Origin: Deltaproteobacteria bacterium | Lineage (GTDB): Bacteria; Desulfobacterota_B; Binatia; UBA9968 | Direction of reading: 5' to 3' | Assembly: GCA_027297485.1 (NCBI GenBank) | Contig: JAPUHZ010000422.1 | Location: 1 to 19,307, forward strand | Length of the DNA stretch: 19,307 nucleotides | In this document: positions 14,576-19,307 of the stretch, piece after piece | Layout of the letters: every line of letters begins with the position of its first letter | Position numbering within the stretch: the stretch's first letter is position 1 | The notes under the pieces: generated by a model | What the model was told of the DNA's origin: nothing | Database searches by the model: none | What the model saw: the letters and a program-made list of their open reading frames with translations, nothing else | Translations under genes and position numbers: made by a program

Positions 14576-14847
14576 TACTAAGGAGTTCATTAGTAAGGTG
14601 TCATCAGGCAACCGAGGGGCGAGCCCTGGAGAGCGCGGGCACAGGGACGTGAAGGTTACGTTCTGGCCCGGGCGGTGGGAATAGCCACCCTTGGAGAGGA
14701 CGGGGGGTTGGTCTACAAGGCAGACGCCAAGACGTTCGGCTGAGCTCAGTCGAAGCCTTGACCGCGCTTGGAAGGGACCGACCCGAGGGCCAGCCGTATT
14801 TAGGGAACGCAAGCCTGTCAAGATACTTATGAACTCATTAATAAGTA
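14576..14847 (+). ncRNA. Candidate structured RNA or 5' leader, or MITE-like element, class unknown
   Basis: A 272-nt non-coding segment with nested complementary stretches found by eye. Outer stem: GAGTTCAT 14583-14590 with ATGAACTC 14829-14836, extended by AGTA/TACT after one mismatch. Then CAGGC 14605-14609 with GCCTG 14813-14817; local hairpin CCCTG/CAGGG (14624-14646); TACG plus CTGGCCC (14657-14669) with GGGCCAG plus CGTA (14787-14798); hairpin GGTGG/CCACC (14674-14689); GGGTTGGTC 14705-14713 with GACCGACCC 14776-14784; CAAGGC 14716-14721 with GCCTTG 14755-14760; and an apical palindrome 14735-14754. Each end is itself a small hairpin (TACTAA/TTAGTA at 14576-14595, TACTTAT/ATAAGTA at 14824-14847). 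It lies just after a strong promoter and just before the 14860 gene. It does not show the signatures of RNase P, tmRNA, SRP, 6S or a riboswitch I know. Complementary ends beginning and ending in TA would also fit a mobile miniature element. Confidence 0.5.
14735..14754. repeat. Palindrome TTCGGCTGAGCTCAGTCGAA
   Basis: A 20-nt inverted repeat centred on GAGCTC; the one non-complementary position is G opposite T, which pairs as G-U in RNA. It forms the tip of the nested structure above. Palindromes of this TTCG...TGAGCTCA...CGAA type are, from memory, dispersed intergenic repeats in many bacterial genomes; whether that holds here needs the rest of the genome. Confidence 0.6.
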
Positions 14848-14859
14848 AAGGAAAAAGAC

Positions 14860-15213
14860 ATGCCAAGGACTAAAAAGAGACCCCGGGGACGTCCCAGCAA
14901 GCAAAAGAGTCGTAGCTTCCTCAACGACTCTAGTCGCGAAGAGGAACAGGGGCTGGCTAGCGATGAGGCGGGGAGGCTCAAAATCAAGAAGACCTACGAG
15001 GACCTCCTGGGGATTCGAATCGAAAAGCTCAAGGGTCGTGTGCTCAACCGGGAAAAAATCAACAAAAACATCGATGGCATCTACTTCATCTGTGCGTTCT
15101 GCAAAAGGATCTGCCATAATCTCGATGAGGGGCTTGTCGAAGAGCCGCAAAGTCATGTCAACCTCTGCGCCATATGTGCCAAGGAGAAGGGTATCAGGGG
15201 CACGGCTGCTTAG
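14860..15213 (+). CDS. Small AT-hook and zinc-finger protein, unknown function
   Basis: 117 residues. The N-terminus is very basic with an AT-hook core PRGRP (8-12) inside KKRPRGRPSKQK, which in other proteins binds the minor groove of AT-rich DNA. A charged helical region follows (about 25-70), then a probable zinc-binding domain with C78-x2-C81 (C85 and H86 nearby) and C103-x2-C106 at the C-terminus. This suggests a small DNA-binding or RNA-binding regulator, but I do not recognise the family. The ATG has an AAAGGA site 8 nt upstream that begins right at the end of the structured segment 14576-14847, so folding of that segment could affect its translation. Its stop overlaps the stop of the convergent pseudouridine synthase gene by 2-3 nt. 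Confidence 0.75.
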   Translation: MPRTKKRPRGRPSKQKSRSFLNDSSREEEQGLASDEAGRLKIKKTYEDLLGIRIEKLKGRVLNREKINKNIDGIYFICAFCKRICHNLDEGLVEEPQSHVNLCAICAKEKGIRGTAA

Positions 15214-16199
15214 AGGCTAATGTCAATCCTCAAACGGTCCAAGACATTCCTTAGATCTGCTGGTAAAGGGCTCTGAACGGCCAGATTTTGACCGCTCTTC
15301 GGGTGGCAAAATCCCAGATAGAAGGCATGTAAGAGCTGCCGTCCGACACCAAAAGGATCAGGTTGATCCTTGCCGTAAAGGGGGTCTCCGATCAAGGGAT
15401 GTCCGATTGCTTCCAAATGGACCCGGATCTGATGGGTGACACCTGTCTCCATCTCAACCTCAAGAAGACTAATCCCTTGAGAATAGCCCAGGACCTGGAA
15501 TCGAGTCGATGCCTTCCATCTCCTTGCCTGATCCTTCTTGCTCCCCTTTTCCATGACCGCTATCATCTTTCTCCGATCTCTGGAATCATGGATCAGAGGA
15601 TAAACTATCACCCCTTCCCTTTTTGTCCTCCCCCAAACCAACGCCCAATACCTTTTTTTGATCAAACCACGGCGGAACTGGGAGCGCAGATTTTCAAATG
15701 AGTCCTGCTCCTTGGCCACCAGAACAATGCCCGACGTGTCTTGGTCCAGGCGGTGGATCAGCCCTGGCTCCCATCGGCTCCTTCCCACAGCGCCAAGGGA
15801 TGGATGGACGGCCACCAAAAAATTGGCCAGCGTATTTGTCTCCCTTCCCGAAACTCCATGAGTGGCCATCCCCGCAGGCTTGTCCACAACCAGAACAGAC
15901 CTGTCTTCGTAGAGGATGGGCACCTTGAGGTCCCATCCAGGTAAGGGACCTGGCGCCAACAAATGTTGAGAGCCCCTAAAGGTGAGAACATCTCCGCTAA
16001 AAAGCCTGTCCCCTTTTTTTCCAGGTCGGTCATTGACCCAAAAGGCCTTCTCGTCGATGGCCCTCTGTGCCTCTCGCAGAGAGAGATGGGGTAAACAGCG
16101 GCGCACAAAGGCGTCGAGCCGAGTCGCCCGTTGAGCAGCGGGAACAGTCCAGGAGTGAGTCGGGGAAAGAGACCCTTGATCCGACCGCGCTCCTCTCAT
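15210..16199 (-). CDS. rluD: RluA/RluD-family 23S rRNA pseudouridine synthase
   Basis: Isomerises specific uridines to pseudouridine in large-subunit rRNA. From the ATG at 16199 the protein has 329 residues: an N-terminal S4 RNA-binding domain (TRLDAFVRRCLPHLSLREAQRAI..., about 25-85) and a catalytic domain with ILYEDRSVLVVDKPAGM, the motif II HRLDQDTSG with the catalytic aspartate, GLIKKRYWALVWG, and the C-terminal GVTHQIRVHLEAIGHPLIGDPLYG. Length and domain order match RluD; RluA or RluC specificity cannot be excluded. An in-frame start at 16244 would overlap the divergent guanylyltransferase gene by 13 nt; the 16199 ATG has a GGAAAGG site about 9 nt upstream and is preferred. Confidence 0.93.
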   Translation of the reverse strand: MRGARSDQGSLSPTHSWTVPAAQRATRLDAFVRRCLPHLSLREAQRAIDEKAFWVNDRPGKKGDRLFSGDVLTFRGSQHLLAPGPLPGWDLKVPILYEDRSVLVVDKPAGMATHGVSGRETNTLANFLVAVHPSLGAVGRSRWEPGLIHRLDQDTSGIVLVAKEQDSFENLRSQFRRGLIKKRYWALVWGRTKREGVIVYPLIHDSRDRRKMIAVMEKGSKKDQARRWKASTRFQVLGYSQGISLLEVEMETGVTHQIRVHLEAIGHPLIGDPLYGKDQPDPFGVGRQLLHAFYLGFCHPKSGQNLAVQSPLPADLRNVLDRLRIDISL

Positions 16200-16204
16200 A
16201 ATAT
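16176..16204 (+). promoter_or_regulatory. Possible promoter of the mannose-1-phosphate guanylyltransferase gene
   Basis: TTGATC (16176-16181), 17 nt, TAATAT (16199-16204), about 28 nt before the ATG at 16232. It overlaps the 5' end of the divergent rluD gene. Four of six matches in each box, so tentative. Confidence 0.35.
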
Positions 16205-16231
16205 AAAAACCTTTCCAACCGAGCCGATAGG

Positions 16232-17362
16232 ATGAAAACCCCAAGAAAGAAATCCCATGCTTATGCCGTAATTATAGCAGGAGGCAGAGGGACGCGCTTC
16301 TGGCCTTTGAGCCGACCCCATCGACCCAAACAGCTCCTTAAGATCTTGAGTGGGAAAAGCCTGATTCAGGAGACTTTGAATCGGATCCTTCCGCTCTTTG
16401 GTCGAGAGAACACGCTCGTGGTCACAGTTGCAGAGCACTATAACGCGATCCGTAAAGAACTTCTCATCTTGCCCAAAGCCAATTTTCTAGTGGAGCCCCA
16501 AGGGAACAACACTGCCCCCTGCATTGGCCTTGCCGCAATTGAGCTGGCGGCAAGGGATCCTGAGGCGATCATGACCATCCTTCCAGCCGATCACTGGATC
16601 TCTGATCTCAACTCTTTTTGTCGGACGATCAAGGCCGCCGCGGAATTAGCGCAGGGGCACGATGCCTTAGTGACCATTGGGATTCGACCCGGCTATCCAG
16701 AGACAGGCTACGGCTATATCTTGAAGGGGAAAAAGATCAAGGGGCCTCGGGGTGTCTCTGTTTATCAGGTCAAGGGCTTCAAAGAGAAACCCACCTTAAA
16801 AAAAGCTGGCCGCTTAATGCAATTGGGCTCCCTATGGAACAGCGGAATTTTTATTTGGAAGGCCTCCACTCTGTTGGCATCGCTGCGTCGTTTCACCCCT
16901 TCTATCTCTCAAGGACTTAAGAGAATCGAAGAAGAGGCGCGGGGTATGGGGCTCGGGACTGCGCCTCCCAAGCTCCAAGCTGTTCTTCGAAGGGAATATA
17001 AAAAAATGCCCAGTATTTCCATTGACAACGCAGTGTTAGAAAAGGCTGGATCAGAAGGCAAGGTCTTAACCCTGGAGGCAAGCTTTGGTTGGAGCGATGT
17101 GGGGAGCTGGGCCGCCCTACACCGAATGCTTCCACGGGACAGGAAAGGCAATGTCGGAGTGGGCAAGTGGTTGGGGCTCCAATCAAGAGACTGCCTGGTT
17201 TACTCACCTGATCGTCTGGTCGTTCTCTTGGGGATGCAGGAGACCTTTGTTGTCGATACGCCGGATGCCCTCCTGGTCGGTGACATCAACCGGGCCCAGG
17301 AGGTCAAGGATCTGGTTGAGGAGCTCAAGAGAAAAGGGTACCGGCGCTATACCGTTAGATAA
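16232..17362 (+). CDS. manC: Mannose-1-phosphate guanylyltransferase (GDP-mannose pyrophosphorylase)
   Basis: Makes GDP-mannose from mannose 1-phosphate and GTP in the cytosol, for cell-surface polysaccharides and mannosylated solutes. 376 residues: nucleotide-binding signature IIAGGRGTRFWPLSR (14-28) followed by PKQLLKI, the guanine-binding EPQGNNTAPCIGLAA, ILPADHWI, the GFKEKP sugar-binding loop, LWNSGIFIWKAS and FGWSDVGSWAAL. It is the short form without the C-terminal phosphomannose isomerase cupin. The start is set by the family N-terminus; AGG next to the ATG is a poor ribosome binding site. It diverges from rluD with a 32-nt gap and its stop overlaps the convergent VIT1-type gene by 8 nt. 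Confidence 0.94.
   Translation: MKTPRKKSHAYAVIIAGGRGTRFWPLSRPHRPKQLLKILSGKSLIQETLNRILPLFGRENTLVVTVAEHYNAIRKELLILPKANFLVEPQGNNTAPCIGLAAIELAARDPEAIMTILPADHWISDLNSFCRTIKAAAELAQGHDALVTIGIRPGYPETGYGYILKGKKIKGPRGVSVYQVKGFKEKPTLKKAGRLMQLGSLWNSGIFIWKASTLLASLRRFTPSISQGLKRIEEEARGMGLGTAPPKLQAVLRREYKKMPSISIDNAVLEKAGSEGKVLTLEASFGWSDVGSWAALHRMLPRDRKGNVGVGKWLGLQSRDCLVYSPDRLVVLLGMQETFVVDTPDALLVGDINRAQEVKDLVEELKRKGYRRYTVR
16271..16279 (-). promoter_or_regulatory. Possible extended -10 promoter of rluD
   Basis: On the minus strand the sequence TGCTATAAT is a perfect extended -10 (TGN-TATAAT) with no good -35. The start would be near 16264, about 65 nt before the rluD ATG at 16199. It lies inside the 5' end of the guanylyltransferase gene. 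Confidence 0.35.
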
Positions 17363-18071
17363 TTTTCCCTGCTAACCACCCAAGGCCGTACCCCAACCCG
17401 GAGGCAAAAACTCCCAGAACCATAGTTTCCAACCCCGAGCGTAGAGGTTTCACCTTTGTCAACCGGGTCTTGGCCACCCCCGCGAAAAAGAGAAAAAAAA
17501 CGGAGAACAAAATAGCCACCCAGATAGCGGAGTGAGGACTATTCATGAAAAAATAGGGAAGGATGGGAGGCAAGGAACCAACAAGAAAAGAACAACCCAT
17601 GATCAAGGCTACCTGGAGTGGTTCATCGAGATGCTCGTCTATGAGACCGAGTTCCTCCCGCTTCATAAAGCGGAGCAAAAGATCCTTATTGGAAGTCACC
17701 CGTTTAACGATCATATCCAGCTCCGAGCGGTTAAACCCCATGGCCCCGTAAATTTCCCGAACCTCTTGGGCCTCCTTCTCGGGCATCTTCTCGATCTCCC
17801 ACTTCTCCCGCTCGATCTCAGAGTGGAAAAACTCCCTCTGCGACTTGGTTGCCAGGTAAGCTCCCATGGACATGGAGATGGCTCCGGCCGCGATCTCTGC
17901 TATCCCGGCCAAAAGAATAAAACGGCCCTCAGAGATCGAACTGGTAACCCCGGCTAAAAAGCCAACGGTGGTCACCAGGCCATCGTTCATCCCAAAAATG
18001 ATTTCTCGGATCGCCCTCCCCTTCGGGGTATGCCATTCCTCGTGATGATGTCTCTCGGTTAAATCCGCCAT
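17355..18071 (-). CDS. VIT1/CCC1-family Fe(II)/Mn(II) transporter
   Basis: Integral membrane protein exporting or sequestering ferrous iron or manganese. From the ATG at 18071 the protein has 238 residues. The first helix carries IREIIFGMNDGLVTTVGFLAG, the family signature (GxNDGLVTT), followed by EIAAGAISMSMGAYLATKSQ; a cytoplasmic domain rich in glutamate (EIEREKWEIEKMPEKEAQEVREIY) matches the metal-binding domain of VIT1; the C-terminal half contains three more helices. An N-terminal RHHHEEWH cluster may also bind metal. The frame is open to 18125 with another ATG, giving 18 extra non-conserved residues; neither start has a strong ribosome binding site, and the shorter is preferred because conserved sequence follows it closely. 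Confidence 0.93.
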   Translation of the reverse strand: MADLTERHHHEEWHTPKGRAIREIIFGMNDGLVTTVGFLAGVTSSISEGRFILLAGIAEIAAGAISMSMGAYLATKSQREFFHSEIEREKWEIEKMPEKEAQEVREIYGAMGFNRSELDMIVKRVTSNKDLLLRFMKREELGLIDEHLDEPLQVALIMGCSFLVGSLPPILPYFFMNSPHSAIWVAILFSVFFLFFAGVAKTRLTKVKPLRSGLETMVLGVFASGLGYGLGWLAGKII

Positions 18072-18124
18072 GCTTAATAAAAAACTATCATCCCTGCTTG
18101 GGAAAAGCCAACTTGGAGTCAACA

Positions 18125-18153
18125 TTGACTTTCAGGAACAACTCTTTTACCTT
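18125..18153 (+). promoter_or_regulatory. Possible promoter of trmI
   Basis: TTGACT (18125-18130), 17 nt, TACCTT (18148-18153), about 30 nt before the ATG at 18184. The -35 is good and the -10 is weak. Confidence 0.35.
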
Positions 18154-18183
18154 GCGCTTCATCTCCTGCTGAAAGGAGCGGTG

Positions 18184-18993
18184 ATGTCAATGATCTCAAG
18201 GGGGCCGCTGTGCGAAGGCGAGCCGGTCATCTTCTTTGACAGAAAAGAAAGGGAATACCTGAGGAGACTGAAGAGGGGCAAAACAATCTCCATTCGCGGG
18301 GGTAGGATCGCCATCGAAGAGGTCATCGGTCAGGAAGAGGGCAGCATCGTACACTCCTCGCTGAACGAACCCTTTCTAGTTCTCCGCCCAACCCTAGCCC
18401 AACTCGTCCCCAATCTCCCGCGCAAGGCCCAGGTCATTTACCCTAAGGATATTGGTTTAATTCTCATATGGGCCGATATCTTTCCCGGCGCCAAGGTTAT
18501 TGAGGCCGGAGTCGGACCAGGAGCCCTGACGATAGCCTTGCTGCGGGCCGTAGGGTCAGAAGGGCATGTCATCTCCTACGAGATACGCGATGATTTTTCC
18601 CAGATGGCGCGAGATAATGTTGCCCATTATTACGGACCGGTCACAAACTGGACCCTCAAGGTCGAAGATATCACCCTGCATCTGGAAGAGACCGATATGG
18701 ATCGAATCATTTTGGATCTCCCCGAACCCTGGCAGCTTACCGAGCAGGCTTGGGGAACCTTGCGCCCAGGAGGAATACTGCTCAGCTTTCTTCCAACGGT
18801 CCTCCAGGTGAAAAGCATGGTGGATTCTCTGAGGGAACATGGAGGATTCGCCTGCATCGAGACCATGGAGAGCCTCATGCGCTTCTGGCATATCAAAGGA
18901 CTCAGCGTGAGGCCGCAGCACCGTATGGTCGCCCACACCGGATTCATCACCGTGGCCAGGCGCATTGCGGGCCGGCAAGGAAGCCCGACTTAG
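18184..18993 (+). CDS. trmI: tRNA (adenine-N1)-methyltransferase, TrmI family
   Basis: Methylates A58 in the T-loop of tRNA using S-adenosylmethionine. 269 residues: an N-terminal beta domain (about 1-75) with GPLCEGEPVIFFDRK, then QVIYPKDIGLILIWADIFPG, the SAM-binding motif I VIEAGVGPGALTIALLRAVG, an acidic residue at the end of strand 2 (VISYEIRDDF) and motif IV DRIILDLPEPW, the active-site region of this family. The ending RPQHRMVAHTGFITVARR is also typical. The frame is open to 18070, but an AAGGAG site (18173-18178) points to the ATG at 18184 (GTG at 18181 and ATG at 18190 are close alternatives); the longer form would overlap the start of the divergent transporter gene. It is a stand-alone gene. 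Confidence 0.93.
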   Translation: MSMISRGPLCEGEPVIFFDRKEREYLRRLKRGKTISIRGGRIAIEEVIGQEEGSIVHSSLNEPFLVLRPTLAQLVPNLPRKAQVIYPKDIGLILIWADIFPGAKVIEAGVGPGALTIALLRAVGSEGHVISYEIRDDFSQMARDNVAHYYGPVTNWTLKVEDITLHLEETDMDRIILDLPEPWQLTEQAWGTLRPGGILLSFLPTVLQVKSMVDSLREHGGFACIETMESLMRFWHIKGLSVRPQHRMVAHTGFITVARRIAGRQGSPT

Positions 18994-19072
18994 GGTAGGG
19001 ATCTCTAAAGCGGCTAAGCGAAATACACGGAAGTAGCTTTCAGCCTTTGTCGTACCCAGGAGTGTTTTAGAC

Positions 19073-19099
19073 TTTACAACTTACCGTGATCATTGTAAA
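19073..19099. repeat. Inverted repeat TTTACAA/TTGTAAA upstream of a partial gene
   Basis: A perfect 7-bp AT-rich inverted repeat with a 13-nt spacer lies in the intergenic region after trmI, about 100 nt before the ATG at 19198. Without a T-run it is not a terminator; spacing and symmetry would suit an operator for a dimeric repressor. No regulator gene is adjacent in the window. The rest of 18994-19197 shows nothing I can identify. Confidence 0.35.
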
Positions 19100-19197
19100 A
19101 ACCGCCATGTGGGGCAATATCCAAAATGTGCTATACAGAAGTAAGACCGTACTACACGGAACAAGAGATTCATAGTTAAACCTCTTCTTATTGAATT

Positions 19198-19307
19198 ATG
19201 AAAACGGCTGCTAAATGTGCAGCATTGTCCATAGCATTTAGTCTACCCATGGCATTTGCCTTCGCGTTATTGTTTAGATTTCCCATTCCGTTAGGAGGCT
19301 ATATAGG
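19198..19307 (+). CDS. Partial CDS, N-terminus of a probable membrane or exported protein
   Basis: From the ATG at 19198 the frame stays open to the window edge (36 full codons). It starts MKTAAKCAALSIAFSLPMAF and continues AFALLFRFPIPLGGYIG: a short basic start, a hydrophobic helix, then FRFPIPLGGYIG. That looks like a signal anchor or first membrane helix. There is a stop one codon before the ATG region (TGA at 19192-19194) and no clear ribosome binding site, which lowers confidence. Family not recognisable from this fragment. Confidence 0.5.
   Translation, partial: MKTAAKCAALSIAFSLPMAFAFALLFRFPIPLGGYI

Noticed and set aside
14603..14820. Resemblance of AGGCAACC and GGGAACGCAAGCC to the c-di-GMP (GEMM) riboswitch core
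   Set aside because: The two blocks are about 190 nt apart and the flanking conserved parts of the aptamer are missing; kept only as something a covariance search could test.
14576..14847. RNase P RNA, tmRNA, SRP RNA or 6S RNA
   Set aside because: None of the conserved sequence blocks of the first three is present, and the branched nested pairing does not match the single bulged rod of 6S RNA.
14406..14866. Open frames of 92 (plus) and 99 (minus) codons in the intergenic region
   Set aside because: They show no domain, run across promoters and the folded segment, and have no ribosome binding site; the base-paired structure explains the region better.

Overview
This window (about 53% G+C by eye) looks like chromosomal DNA of a Gram-negative-type bacterium. 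HflK/HflC, Sec-exported binding proteins, OtsA/OtsB trehalose synthesis and a signal-less NMT1-family binding protein fit a deep-branching uncultured environmental lineage (Methylomirabilota/NC10, Nitrospirota or Desulfobacterota are possible). That placement is inference: there is no rRNA or other decisive marker here. No tRNA, rRNA, CRISPR array, transposase or prophage gene was seen.

Positions 11487 to 130, minus strand: one apparent 11.3-kb transcription unit. A good sigma-70 promoter (TTGACA, 17-bp spacer, TATGCT) precedes otsA. The order is then hflK, hflC, otsB, a glycerate kinase, a GT81/GpgS-like glycosyltransferase, and a complete sugar ABC importer (binding protein, two permeases, ATPase), closed by a hairpin terminator right after the ATPase stop. 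Gaps are 7-130 nt and several junctions are 4-nt ATGA/GTGA overlaps. The content points to making and recapturing compatible solutes (trehalose, and probably glucosylglycerate or a relative), with the HflKC membrane-protease regulator embedded between the two trehalose genes. A divergent promoter starts the plus-strand genes.

Positions 11613 to 13995, plus strand: a ferredoxin-zinc ribbon-coiled coil fusion overlaps a four-helix membrane protein, followed by a signal-less NMT1/SsuA-like protein. A bidirectional terminator separates this from a small exported OB-fold-like protein on the minus strand (14065-14355).

Positions 14418 to 15213: two strong divergent promoters flank a small intergenic region. 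The plus-strand promoter fires directly into a ~270-nt segment (14576-14847) with extensive nested base-pairing and complementary ends, directly followed by the ribosome binding site of a small AT-hook/zinc-finger protein. I do not recognise this segment as a known RNA class; it is the best candidate here for something undescribed.

Positions 15210 to 18993: housekeeping genes in alternating orientation: an RluD-type pseudouridine synthase (-), mannose-1-phosphate guanylyltransferase (+), a VIT1/CCC1 metal transporter (-) and TrmI tRNA m1A58 methyltransferase (+). Both window edges cut into what look like membrane-protein genes (1-51 minus, 19198-19307 plus).
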